Assembly: GCF_027213785.1 (NCBI RefSeq) | Contig: NZ_JAPWGO010000003.1 | Location: 124,001 to 188,000, forward strand | Length of the DNA: 64,000 nt | Source of the DNA: Limimaricola sp. G21655-S1 | GTDB taxonomy: Bacteria > Pseudomonadota > Alphaproteobacteria > Rhodobacterales > Rhodobacteraceae | Direction: 5' to 3' | Part shown: positions 40,901 through 48,052 of the stretch, piece by piece | How the letters are laid out: each line of letters begins with the position of its first letter | How positions within the stretch are numbered: the stretch's first letter is position 1 | Notes under the pieces: generated by a model | Database searches by the model: none | Told to the model about the DNA's origin: nothing | The model's input: only the letters and a program-made list of their open reading frames with translations | Translations under genes and position numbers: made by a program

Positions 40901-41397
40901 AAGGACTGGCCGAGGAAGAGGGCCAGTGGGCGCCGCAGATCAATCTCGGCGTTCCGGTACTGATCCCCGAGGAATACGTCCCCGATCTCGACGTGCGGCT
41001 CGGCCTCTATCGGCGCCTGTCGGAGCTCACCACCAAGGTCGAACTCGAGGGTTTCGCCGCCGAGTTGATCGACCGCTTCGGGCCGCTCCCCAAGGAGGTC
41101 AACACGCTGTTGCTGGTGGTACGGATCAAGGCGATGTGCCTGAAGGCCGGGATCAGCCAGCTCGATGGCGGGCCCAAGGGCGCGACCATCCGTTTCCACA
41201 ATGACAAGTTCGTCTCGCCCGAGGGGCTGGTCGAGTTCATCCAGGACCAGAAGGGCCAGGCCAAGGTGAAAGACAACAAGATCGTCGTCATGCGCGACTG
41301 GACCAAGGAGGCGGACAAGATCCGCGGCGCCTTCGGCATCGCCCGCGACCTCGCCGAGAAGGTCAAGGCGAAGAAGAAGGCAAAGGCCGCTGTCTGA
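37933..41397 (+). CDS. mfd: Transcription-repair coupling factor
   Basis: 1154 residues. UvrB-like N-terminal modules ('VITFPAWDCLPYDRVSP', 'GDYAIRGGIIDIFAPG'), the RNA-polymerase interaction domain ('GDLVVHVDHGVGRYHGLE'), translocase motifs 'GDVGFGKTEVAIRAAF', 'LLIIDEEQHFGV', 'LTATPIPRTLQMS' and 'YQIRGRVGRSKTRAYAYL', and the C-terminal TRCF domain ('YVPDLDVRLGLYRRLSEL'). Mfd removes stalled RNA polymerase and recruits UvrA. Start ATG 37933 (ribosome site AGGTAGG) or GTG 37924. The stop overlaps the glycosyltransferase start by 1 bp. Confidence 0.97.
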   Translation: MAKTNGSRITVSGAPEGYDATLVLKEAEKAGGPVIHVARDDKRMAAMRAALEFYAPDMPVITFPAWDCLPYDRVSPAAEISAARMAVLAGLLHGGPKRFVLLTTLNAATQRVPARATLKDAAFTAHVGDRIDEAALRAFLVRMGFTQSPTVTEPGDYAIRGGIIDIFAPGQGGPVRLDMFGDVLDGARRFDPATQRTTEKLDRVELAPVSEVILDEDAITRFRQSYRIEFGAAGTDDPLYEAVSAGRKQAGMEHWLGFFQDDLETLFDYLPGAPVTLDDQIAPQRDARWTLVSDAYETRRHALAQKGRMDSVYKPSPPQLLYLDDDAWIKATEGRRVLRFAPLPQATGPGVIDAGGRIGRNFSPERQQESISLFAALATHVKDRMKAGPVVIASYSEGARERLSGLIEDEGLVETIHVRDWNGVGKRGLHLAVWPLEHGFQTEDVTVISEQDVLGERLIRRARKKRRADNFLTEAQSLSAGDLVVHVDHGVGRYHGLEVVTAAGAAHECLLIEYAENAKLYLPVENVELLSRFGHEEGLLDKLGGGAWQAKKAKLKERIRQAADRLIRIAAERALRTAPRLEPQDSIWEQFLARFPYDETEDQLQAIEDVLNDLESGHPMDRLICGDVGFGKTEVAIRAAFVAAMSGVQVAVIAPTTLLARQHYKNFAERFRGFPINVRPLSRFVSAKEASETRAGLTDGKVDIVVGTHALLSKSVKFRDLGLLIIDEEQHFGVNHKERLKSLRTDVHVLTLTATPIPRTLQMSLTGVRDLSIIGTPPVDRLAIRTYVSEFDTVTVREALLRERFRGGQSFFVVPRVSDLPEIEEFLKTEVPEVSYVVAHGQMAAGELDDRMNAFYDGRYDVLLATTIVESGLDIPTANTMIVHRADMFGLAQLYQIRGRVGRSKTRAYAYLTTKPRAPLTPGAEKRLRVLGSIDSLGAGFTLASQDLDIRGAGNLLGEEQSGQMREVGFELYQQMLEEQIAKIRSGEAEGLAEEEGQWAPQINLGVPVLIPEEYVPDLDVRLGLYRRLSELTTKVELEGFAAELIDRFGPLPKEVNTLLLVVRIKAMCLKAGISQLDGGPKGATIRFHNDKFVSPEGLVEFIQDQKGQAKVKDNKIVVMRDWTKEADKIRGAFGIARDLAEKVKAKKKAKAAV

Positions 41398-42140
41398 TGG
41401 CCGAAGTGACTTTAGATACGTCAATCAAGCGTATGATAAGCTTGGTTATTCCGGCATTCAATGAGGCTGGAAACATCGAGGTTCTGGTGCAGGAGGCGCT
41501 CGATCTTCTGCCTGAGGACCTGCTGGGCGAGGTGATCGTCGTGGACGATTGCTCCACCGATGACGGCGTGGCGCGTCTGCGGGCGCTGAGCGCGCGCGAG
41601 CCGCGGCTTCGGGTGCTGCGACACGCGGTCAATGCCGGGCAGAGCGCCAGCGTGCGCAGCGGCGTCGCGGCCGCGCGCTATCCGCTGATCGCGACGCTGG
41701 ACGGCGATGGGCAGAACCCGCCGGGCGACATTCCGGCGCTGGTCGCGGCCTATGACCCGGCCGGGCCGCAACTGGTGGGCGGTGTCCGCGCCAAGCGGCG
41801 CGACACCTGGTCCAAGCGCACCGCGTCGCGGCTGGCCAACGCGCTGCGCCGCCGTATCCTGCACGACGATTGCCCCGATACGGGCTGCGGGCTCAAGGTG
41901 TTCGAACGCGACCGGCATCTTGCATTGCCGTTCTTTCACGGCCAGCATCGCTATCTTCCGGCGCTGTTCCGCGCCTATGGCGCCGTCACCGCCTATGTGC
42001 CGATCGGTGATCGGCCCCGGCAGCACGGCGCGTCGAAATATACCAATTGGCGGCGCGGCCTTCAGGGCGTACCCGACCTGATGGGCGTACGCTGGCTGGT
42101 GATGCGGGCGCGTCCCGTGGGCGCGCAGGAGGTATCGTGA
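41397..42140 (+). CDS. Family 2 glycosyltransferase (polyprenyl-phosphate sugar transferase type)
   Basis: 247 residues. GT-A fold: 'SLVIPAFNEAGNIEVLV' at the start, 'VIVVDDCSTDDG', the DxD-like 'IATLDGDGQNPPGDI', and 'DCPDTGCGLKVFERD', as in dolichyl/undecaprenyl-phosphate mannosyl- or aminoarabinosyl-transferases. No C-terminal membrane helices. It likely transfers a sugar from a nucleotide donor to a polyprenyl phosphate on the cytoplasmic face. It overlaps mfd by 1 bp and the next gene closely, and forms a trio with LAB_N and GT39 genes. Confidence 0.88.
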   Translation: MAEVTLDTSIKRMISLVIPAFNEAGNIEVLVQEALDLLPEDLLGEVIVVDDCSTDDGVARLRALSAREPRLRVLRHAVNAGQSASVRSGVAAARYPLIATLDGDGQNPPGDIPALVAAYDPAGPQLVGGVRAKRRDTWSKRTASRLANALRRRILHDDCPDTGCGLKVFERDRHLALPFFHGQHRYLPALFRAYGAVTAYVPIGDRPRQHGASKYTNWRRGLQGVPDLMGVRWLVMRARPVGAQEVS

Positions 42141-42142
42141 CC

Positions 42143-42457
42143 ATGCTCTCCAATTGGTTCGCCCAGAACGGCTGGGCCGAGATCGTCTGGCTCACCATCG
42201 GCTTCATGGCGCAGGCGATGTTCTCGGCCCGGTTCCTCGTGCAGTGGATCGCCAGCGAACGCGTGCGCAAGTCGATCGTGCCGGAGGCCTTCTGGTACTT
42301 CTCGGCGGCGGGCGGCGCGATGCTGCTGGCCTATGCGATCTATCGGCAGGACCCGGTCTTCATCCTAGGCCAGGCCTTCGGCCTCGTGGTCTATGCGCGC
42401 AACATCTACTTCATCTGGACCGAGCGTCGCGCCGGCGAGCCGGGGCATGAAGGCTGA
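42143..42457 (+). CDS. Lipid A biosynthesis N-terminal domain (LAB_N) membrane protein
   Basis: 104 residues with three membrane helices. 'MFSARFLVQWIASERVRKS' with 'VPEAFWYFSAAGG' and 'GQAFGLVVYARNIYFI' is the LAB_N domain, a PQ-loop/SMR-like module also found beside polyprenyl-phosphate sugar transferases. I prefer ATG 42143 because the AGGAGG ribosome site (42128-42133) is then 9 bp away; GTG 42137 is the alternative. It overlaps the GT39 gene by 11 bp. Likely supports flipping of the lipid-linked sugar; this is inference from context. Confidence 0.85.
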   Translation: MLSNWFAQNGWAEIVWLTIGFMAQAMFSARFLVQWIASERVRKSIVPEAFWYFSAAGGAMLLAYAIYRQDPVFILGQAFGLVVYARNIYFIWTERRAGEPGHEG

Positions 42458-43829
42458 TCGCCACTGGATCGCGGCGATCCTGCTCTGGGCCGCCGCGCAG
42501 GTCGCATGGCGATTTGCGCAAGGGCCCTCGCTCGAACTCGACGAAGCCGAAGCCTTCTATCACGCGCGCCATCTGGCGCTTGGCTACAATGCGCAGCCGC
42601 CACTCTATTTCTGGCTGCAATGGGCGGTGTTCCAAGTGGTGGGCGAAGGCATCCTCGCACTTGCCCTTTTGAAGAACGCGCTTCTGGCCGTGGGCGGGCT
42701 GGCCCTTTACGCCATGCTGCGGCGTCTGCGCCCGCCCTTCGAGGCCGGGCTCGCCGTGATGGCGCTTGGCCTGCTGCCGCAGGTGCTGTGGGAGGCGCAG
42801 CGCGCGCTGACCCATTCGGTGCTGGCGATCTCGCTGTCGCTTGTGATCCTCGCGCTGGCCGACCGGGCGCTGCGCGGTCCGGGTCGCGCGGGTCCAGGCG
42901 TCTGGCTGGCCTTCGGCATCGCCGCCGGGCTTGGCGTGATCTCCAAGTGGAACGTGGCGCTGCTGCCGGCGGCGATCGCGGTGGCGGCGCTGATACGGGC
43001 CGAATGGCGGGCGCGGATCTCACCCGTTGGCGCGCTCATCGCGATAGCGGCGGCGTCCGCCGTCGTGGCAGCGCCGCTATGGTGGGTGGCGGGCAACCTC
43101 GCCACCGCCAGCGGTTCGCTCCACAAGCTCGGGATCGAGGCGACGGCACCGCTGCTGCGCGCGTTAGAGGGTCTGGGCAGTCTCGCGGCGGCATGGCTGG
43201 CCTTTTGCGGCCTCGTGATCCTCGTGGTGATCGGCATCGGGATTGCCACGCGCGCGCGACCGCGCTGGCGACCGGACGAGCAGGCGCGGCTGATGATCGC
43301 GGTGATGCTGACCGGCGCGGCGCTGCTCGCGGTGGGGCTGGTCGCGGGCGGGGCCACGGAGGTCAAGGATCGCTGGCTGCTGCCGGTTGCGCTCTTCGCG
43401 GGGCCCGTGGCGGCGCTTTGGGCGATCGACCTGCTCGGCGCCTCGGGCCAACGGCGGTTTGGCATCGGGCTGGGCGGGCTATGGGCGCTTGCCTTCGCTC
43501 TGCTTCCGGTCTCCGGCTGGGTCGATCCGGGCTATCGGGGCGCCGATTTCCCCATCTGGGCCGAGGAGATCGAGGCGGCCCATCCGGACCTGCCGATCGT
43601 CACCGACAGCATGTGGGCCGCCGGCAATCTTTCGATGATGTTGCCCGGCCGCGAGGTTCGGCTCGCGGCCGATGCCGATGAGCGCGACGGCGCGCGCCTG
43701 TGGATCTCGGAAGCGGACGAGGCGACGGCCTTGGCACAGCGGCTGGGGCGCGACGCGGCGCCGCAGGGGCGTCGCGAAATTGCGCATGGGAACGAGATCG
43801 TGCTGTTCCGCCTCGCCATCGGCGAGTGA
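42447..43829 (+). CDS. ArnT/PMT-like membrane glycosyltransferase (GT39/GT83 type)
   Basis: 460 residues, about ten membrane helices. The first periplasmic loop carries 'LELDEAEAFYHARHLALGY' with the DE pair that is catalytic in this superfamily and 'NAQPPLYFWLQW'. It transfers a sugar from a polyprenyl-phosphate donor onto a lipid or protein in the periplasm. A C-terminal soluble part ends 'ENEIVLFRLAIG' type. Together with the preceding GT2 and LAB_N genes it forms a complete make-flip-transfer set. The acceptor (lipid A, another glycolipid or a protein) cannot be told from sequence. Confidence 0.85.
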   Translation: MKADRHWIAAILLWAAAQVAWRFAQGPSLELDEAEAFYHARHLALGYNAQPPLYFWLQWAVFQVVGEGILALALLKNALLAVGGLALYAMLRRLRPPFEAGLAVMALGLLPQVLWEAQRALTHSVLAISLSLVILALADRALRGPGRAGPGVWLAFGIAAGLGVISKWNVALLPAAIAVAALIRAEWRARISPVGALIAIAAASAVVAAPLWWVAGNLATASGSLHKLGIEATAPLLRALEGLGSLAAAWLAFCGLVILVVIGIGIATRARPRWRPDEQARLMIAVMLTGAALLAVGLVAGGATEVKDRWLLPVALFAGPVAALWAIDLLGASGQRRFGIGLGGLWALAFALLPVSGWVDPGYRGADFPIWAEEIEAAHPDLPIVTDSMWAAGNLSMMLPGREVRLAADADERDGARLWISEADEATALAQRLGRDAAPQGRREIAHGNEIVLFRLAIGE

Positions 43830-43832
43830 GGC

Positions 43833-44474
43833 TCAGCCCTCCGCGATCTGCTCGCGGATCTCGCCGATCACCTTGACCCACATCTCCTTGGTCTGGGCGC
43901 CGGGCACGGCGTGGCGCTGCGCCACGATGAAGGTCGGCACGCCGGTCACGCCCATCTCGCGGCTATGCGCGTCGCGCCGGCGGATGTCCTCGAGATCGGC
44001 GTCGCTGCCCAGAAGGCGGCGCACCACCGCGGCGTCCATCTCGATCCCGTCCGCGATGTCGGCCAGCACGTCATGGTCGCCGATGTCGCGGCCATCGGTG
44101 AAATAGGCCTTGAACAGGGCGCTGACGGCGGCGGTCTGCCGTCCCTCGATCCCGGCCCAGTGGATCAGCCGGTGCGCGTCGAGCGTGTTGGGCGTGGTCT
44201 TGATCTGGTCGAGATTGAGCGCGAGCCCCGCCTCTTCGGCGCGCTCGACGATCGGGGCATAGGCCCGCGCCGCACCTTCGCGGCCGCCGAACTTGGCTTC
44301 GAGATAGGCGCGCCGGTCCATGCCCTCGGCCGGCATGTCGGGGTTGAGCTGGAACGGGTGCCACTCGATGGTGAAGGGATGGTCGGGAATCTCCGCCAGC
44401 GCCGCGTCGAGGCCGGCCTTGCCGATCCAGCACCACGGGCAGATCGGGTCCGAGAGGATGTCGAGTTTCACCAT
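43833..44474 (-). CDS. DsbA-family oxidoreductase (FrnE-like)
   Basis: 213 residues. 'DILSDPICPWCWIGKAGL' gives an N-terminal CPWC active site, and 'GVTGVPTFIVAQR' gives the cis-Pro loop. No signal peptide, so it is cytoplasmic, like FrnE and 2-hydroxychromene-2-carboxylate isomerases. Probably a thiol oxidoreductase of unknown substrate. ATG 44474 puts the CPWC motif at residues 12-15 as usual; the frame is open upstream. Divergent from the XRE-cupin gene, 89 bp apart. Confidence 0.9.
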   Translation of the reverse strand: MVKLDILSDPICPWCWIGKAGLDAALAEIPDHPFTIEWHPFQLNPDMPAEGMDRRAYLEAKFGGREGAARAYAPIVERAEEAGLALNLDQIKTTPNTLDAHRLIHWAGIEGRQTAAVSALFKAYFTDGRDIGDHDVLADIADGIEMDAAVVRRLLGSDADLEDIRRRDAHSREMGVTGVPTFIVAQRHAVPGAQTKEMWVKVIGEIREQIAEG

Positions 44475-44563
44475 TGGCCGCGCCCCTTCCTTGTGCAGCC
44501 CCGCAGCTAGCCCCCCGGGCGCGCTGTTGCAAGGCCGCGCCGCGCGCGTATATGTCCAGCGGC

Positions 44564-45196
44564 ATGACCGCCTCGTCGAAAACCCGCCCCGGCTCCTTGA
44601 TCCGCATCGCCCGCGAGAACGGCGCCACCGAGACCGCGCCGCCGCTCGATCTGGGGGCGCGCGTGCGCGAATTGCGCCGCGCACAGGGCTGGACGCTGGA
44701 GCAGGCGGCGGGCCGTGCCGGGCTGGCGCGGTCGACGCTGTCGAAGATCGAGAACGGGCAGATGTCGCCCACCTATGACGCGCTCAAGAAGCTGGCGCAG
44801 GGCATGGGCATCTCGGTGCCGCAGCTGTTCACGCCGCCGCGCCGCGATCAGGTGATGGGCCGGATGGTCACCACGCGTTCGGGCGAGGGTACCGGGCAGA
44901 TCACCACCACATACGAGCACGAGCTCTTGGCCGAAGGGCTGAGATCGAAGAAGATGCTGCCCTACCGTGCCCGAATCCGGGCGCGAGCCTTCGAGGAGTT
45001 CGATGGCTGGGTACGTCATGACGGCGAGGAGTTCCTCTACGTGCTCACCGGGACGATCCGCCTGTTGACCGAGTTCTACGAGCCGGTCGAGATGAAGCGC
45101 GGCGACAGCGCCTATTACGACGCCGCCATGGGCCACAACGTGATCTCGACCAGCCCCGAGGACGCGACCATCCTGTGGGTCACGTCGCTAGAGTGA
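44564..45196 (+). CDS. XRE-family transcriptional regulator with cupin domain
   Basis: 210 residues. N-terminal helix-turn-helix 'LGARVRELRRAQGWTLEQAA' then 'LARSTLSKIENGQMSPTYD' (about residues 35-85), followed by a cupin sensor domain with 'HDGEEFLYVLTGTIRLL' and 'MKRGDSAYYDAAMGHNV'. Regulators of this layout control amino-acid, polyamine or sulfur metabolism genes in proteobacteria; the ligand here is unknown. ATG 44552 is an alternative start. It may regulate the divergent FrnE-like gene. Confidence 0.9.
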   Translation: MTASSKTRPGSLIRIARENGATETAPPLDLGARVRELRRAQGWTLEQAAGRAGLARSTLSKIENGQMSPTYDALKKLAQGMGISVPQLFTPPRRDQVMGRMVTTRSGEGTGQITTTYEHELLAEGLRSKKMLPYRARIRARAFEEFDGWVRHDGEEFLYVLTGTIRLLTEFYEPVEMKRGDSAYYDAAMGHNVISTSPEDATILWVTSLE

Positions 45197-45236
45197 ACCG
45201 CCGAACGGCGGCCTCCAAAAGCTGTGGAAGCCGCGC

Positions 45237-45575
45237 TCAGTCGTCGCGCCCGTCCTTGCTGTCGTCGTCGCCGAAGGCCGCGTCGTCGCTGTAGACGTCC
45301 TCCGAGGGGTGCATCGAGCGCGCCGATGCGATGATGCGCTCGTTGTCGCGGGTCTCGTCCATCATCGCATCGGCGGGATCGGTCCCTTCGAGCCATTCCG
45401 ACACCTCGTCGCGCGCATCCTCGCGGCTCATCCCGGTGACCTCGCAAAGATGGTCGAGGAACGGGCCCAGCTCACCCTCGGTGGCCTCGACCTCGTCGCT
45501 GTCGAGATCCGGCCACTGGGTCAGGATGTTGGGCACGAAAGCGTGCCAGTGCTTGGCCACATGGCTCCATTTCAT
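45237..45575 (-). CDS. CsbD-like protein with acidic tail
   Basis: 112 residues. The N-terminal half 'ILTQWPDLDSDEVEATEG' followed by 'LDHLCEVTGMSREDARDEV' has the spacing of the CsbD/YjbJ fold (W...L..DE....EG....L...G.....A..EV..W). The C-terminal half is Asp/Glu-rich ('DVYSDDAAFGDDDSKDG'). Enteric CsbD-like proteins are stress-induced with unknown function. Start at ATG 45575 ('MKWSHVAKHW'). Alone between two units. The family call is by pattern and needs a profile search. Confidence 0.65.
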   Translation of the reverse strand: MKWSHVAKHWHAFVPNILTQWPDLDSDEVEATEGELGPFLDHLCEVTGMSREDARDEVSEWLEGTDPADAMMDETRDNERIIASARSMHPSEDVYSDDAAFGDDDSKDGRDD

Positions 45576-45676
45576 CGCGGGTCTCCTCATGCTGCCCGAT
45601 GTCTTGAAGCGGCAACGGAAAGGGGGCGGACCGGGTTCCGGTCCGCCCCCTCGGGCCCGTCACGGCCAAGGCCTGC

Positions 45677-45805
45677 TCAGAGCGCCATGTCGACCACGCC
45701 GAGGCCGAGCTGCGCGGTGCCGACGGCGGCGTCGCCGACGACCCGCACCGGCGTGCAGGCTGCGATCAGGCCCAGCGCCGCAAGAAGCAGTAGGGCGCGC
45801 CTCAC
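45677..45805 (-). CDS. Small lipoprotein, 42 aa
   Basis: 42 residues from GTG 45805: 'RRALLLLAALGLIAACTPV', a signal peptide with lipobox 'IAAC', then a short mature part ending 'GLGVVDMAL'. The GTG overlaps the stop of the ABC binding-protein gene by 4 bp, so it is probably translated with it. Similar tiny lipoproteins are common in this group and have no known role. The overlap and the clear lipobox support a real gene. Confidence 0.65.
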   Translation of the reverse strand: MRRALLLLAALGLIAACTPVRVVGDAAVGTAQLGLGVVDMAL

Positions 45806-47697
45806 TGGGCGGTCTCCTCGGAGGTTTCGCCCGGCTCGGCCTGCGCGTCTCCTGCTTCGGCGTCGGCCCGCGTTTCGCCCTCGGCCACTTCCTCGTACCA
45901 CCAGACGTCGGGCTGCCAGCCCGGCCAGTCGCCGAAGACCGGGATGGTCTCGGGGTGGTGCAGGTCGGCGTCATAGGCGATGCGGCTGATGTTCCACTGG
46001 TAGATCGGGATCGCGTAGCGACCGGTGGTCAGCACCCGGTCCAGCGCCTTGGCGGCGGCGATGAAATCGTCCTGGCTCTCGGAGGTGAGCAGCAGGTCGA
46101 TCAGACCGTCGACGGCCGGGCTCTTCACGCCCATGGCGTTGCGCCCGCCCGGCGTGTCGGCGGCCTCCGAGCCCCAATAGGCGTATTGCTCGTTGCCGGG
46201 GCTGAGCGACAGCCCGCGCCGGAAATAGGTCATGTCGAAATCATAGGCGTCGGTGCGTTCCTTGAACTGGGCGCTGTCGACGGTGGAGATGGTCGGGGTG
46301 ATGCCGATCCGATCGAGCGCCTGCACATACATGTCGATGATCGCCGCGTTCTCCGAGCTGCCCTGTTCGAGCAGGATCTCGAAGGCGAAGGCCTCGCCAG
46401 TGGCCTCGTTGGTCAGCACGCCGTTGTCGATCACCCAGCCCGCGCTCGACAGCAGCGACAGCGCCGAGGCGGTGCCGGCGCGGTTGCGCTCGGTGCCGTC
46501 GCCCACCGGCAGCGCGTAACCTTCGAGCGCGCCGGGCAGAAGATTCTCTTCCCAGCGCATCAGGAATTCCCTGACGCGGCCCTCGGCGGGTCCTTCCTCC
46601 ATGCCCAGCGGCGAGTTCGAGAAATACGAGGTGATGCGCGGCTGCGCGCCGCCGGTCATCGCGTCGTTGATGAATTCGAAGTTGAACGCCTCGATCATCG
46701 CCTGGCGCACGCGCCAATCCTCGAAGACCGGACGACGGGTGTTCATCACGAAGCCGGTCATGCCGGTGGGGCGGCCATGCGGCAGCTCCTCGAGCACCAC
46801 CTCGCCGTCACGGGCGCGCGGGAAGTCGTACTGGCTTTCCCAGCGGGCGACGTTGAACTCGCGGGTGAAATTCGTCTCGCCGGTCTTGAAGGCCTCGAAG
46901 GCGGCGGTTTCGTCGCCGAAGAATTCGAGCCGGATCTCGTCGAGCACGTTGGTACCGCGCCGGAACGGGATGTCTGCCCCCCAGTAGTCCTCGTCACGCT
47001 TGAGCGAGATGTAGCGGCCCGCCTCGAAATCCTCGATCACGTAAGGCGCCGAGGTGATCGGGACGACATCGAGGCCGCTCTCGGCAAAGGCCTCGCCCTC
47101 CCATTGCGCCTTCTTGAGGATCGGCCGCAGGCCGGCCAGCAGCGCCAGTTCGCGGTCCGGCGTGTTGAAGGTCAGGCGTACCTTGCGCTCGCCGGTCTCC
47201 TCGATGCTTTCGACCTTTTCCCAAAAGCCGATGTAACGCGGGTGGCCTTCGGTGCCGAGCGTCTCGAAGGACCAGATCACGTCCTCGACCGTGACCGGGC
47301 TGCCATCGGAGAACTTCGCCTCGGGATGCAGGGTGAATTCGACCCAGGAACGGTCCTCGGCGGTCTCTACCGATTCGGCGAGCAAGCCGTAAAGCGTGAA
47401 GGGCTCGTCGAGCGTGCGTCCCATCAGGCTTTCGCCGATCAGGTAGCTCAGCTGCCACGGCACCGAGCCCTTCAGGATGTAGGGATTCAGGCTGTCGAAT
47501 CCGCCGACCTCGGCGGTCGCCATCCGGCCGCCCGTGGGGGCGTCGGGGTTGGCATAGGGCAGGGATGTGAAGTCCGCGGGCAGGGCAGGTTCGCCATACA
47601 TTGCAATGCCATGCGCGGGCTCGGCGAGGCTCGCCCCGGTGCCGAGCAGCAATGCAAGCGTGCCGTTACGCAAGCTGTTAAAAATAGATGAAGTCAT
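45802..47697 (-). CDS. Peptide-type ABC transporter substrate-binding protein (family 5)
   Basis: 631 residues. Signal peptide ('GTGASLAEPAHG'), then SBP family 5 blocks 'HPEAKFSDGSPVTVEDVIWS' and 'RRPVFEDWRVRQAMIEAFN'; similarity is to YejA-type microcin C/oligopeptide binders. The C-terminus is an unusual acidic Ala/Glu tail ('GETRADAEAGDAQAEPGE'). No permease or ATPase genes flank it, so it is orphan here. An FnrL-like site and -10-like TATAAG lie upstream. The tiny lipoprotein gene overlaps its end. Confidence 0.9.
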   Translation of the reverse strand: MTSSIFNSLRNGTLALLLGTGASLAEPAHGIAMYGEPALPADFTSLPYANPDAPTGGRMATAEVGGFDSLNPYILKGSVPWQLSYLIGESLMGRTLDEPFTLYGLLAESVETAEDRSWVEFTLHPEAKFSDGSPVTVEDVIWSFETLGTEGHPRYIGFWEKVESIEETGERKVRLTFNTPDRELALLAGLRPILKKAQWEGEAFAESGLDVVPITSAPYVIEDFEAGRYISLKRDEDYWGADIPFRRGTNVLDEIRLEFFGDETAAFEAFKTGETNFTREFNVARWESQYDFPRARDGEVVLEELPHGRPTGMTGFVMNTRRPVFEDWRVRQAMIEAFNFEFINDAMTGGAQPRITSYFSNSPLGMEEGPAEGRVREFLMRWEENLLPGALEGYALPVGDGTERNRAGTASALSLLSSAGWVIDNGVLTNEATGEAFAFEILLEQGSSENAAIIDMYVQALDRIGITPTISTVDSAQFKERTDAYDFDMTYFRRGLSLSPGNEQYAYWGSEAADTPGGRNAMGVKSPAVDGLIDLLLTSESQDDFIAAAKALDRVLTTGRYAIPIYQWNISRIAYDADLHHPETIPVFGDWPGWQPDVWWYEEVAEGETRADAEAGDAQAEPGETSEETAQ

Positions 47698-47737
47698 CTC
47701 GACGGAAGCCCCCTGTCGGTTCGGTTTTCTGACCAGA

Positions 47738-47782
47738 CTTATAGTTGAAGAAGACCGTATAGCCCCCCCTGATCTTTATCAA
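47738..47782 (-). promoter_or_regulatory. FnrL/Crp-type site and -10 upstream of the orphan SBP gene
   Basis: CTGAT-CTTT-ATCAA (47769-47782 on +; TTGAT-AAAG-ATCAG on -) differs at one base from the FNR consensus TTGAT-N4-ATCAA. On the minus strand a TATAAG -10 (47743-47738) lies downstream, putting the site about 41-45 bp before the predicted start of transcription, the class II activator position. Alternatively the site could act on the divergent sRNA promoter. Confidence 0.5.
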
Positions 47783-47791
47783 ACTTTTAGC

Positions 47792-47820
47792 TTGGAGGAG
47801 CGCGGGGAAAGGCTTATAAG
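47792..47820 (+). promoter_or_regulatory. Candidate sigma-70 promoter of the sRNA
   Basis: TTGGAG (47792-47797), 17 bp, TATAAG (47815-47820). Transcription would start near 47827. The FnrL-like site is just upstream, centred about 51 bp before that start. Confidence 0.5.
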
Positions 47821-47826
47821 AGAGTC

Positions 47827-47901
47827 ACTGCTCGATAGGTTTCTTGCCTGTATGAAACCTGCCTCATAACTCAGCGCCCGCCTCGTGCGGGCGTTTTTTT
47901 T
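47827..47901 (+). ncRNA. Candidate small RNA, about 75 nt
   Basis: The + strand between the orphan SBP gene and bdhA has a promoter-like pair upstream (47792-47820) and two stem-loops: AGGTTTC/GAAACCT (47837-47843 with 47854-47860, 10-nt loop) and the terminator CGCCCGC/GCGGGCG (47875-47881 with 47887-47893) followed by eight T (47894-47901). The only + frame running in ends before the terminator and is antisense to the SBP gene with no ribosome site. This is the architecture of a trans-acting sRNA with a Rho-independent end. I do not recognise it as a named sRNA. Confidence 0.6.
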
Positions 47902-48052
47902 GCCCTAGCATCGGGCGTATGCGGGGATGAGTGCGCAACGGGCGGTACCTTGCAAGATCGTTTTTATCAAGGCTTTATCATCGATTACCCCTCGCTTTTC
48001 CGAGGCATCGCTGCACAATCCGGGCCAGACGCCAGAAGCGAGGACAAGCATC

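Noticed and set aside
47567-47869. 100-codon plus-strand frame running toward the 47.9-kb terminator
   Set aside because: Half is antisense to the SBP gene, no ribosome site, no recognisable protein; the terminator is better explained by the short RNA.
47941-47990. TTTATCAA and TTTATCATCGAT motifs upstream of bdhA
   Set aside because: They look like half-sites for FNR but no second half at the right spacing is present.
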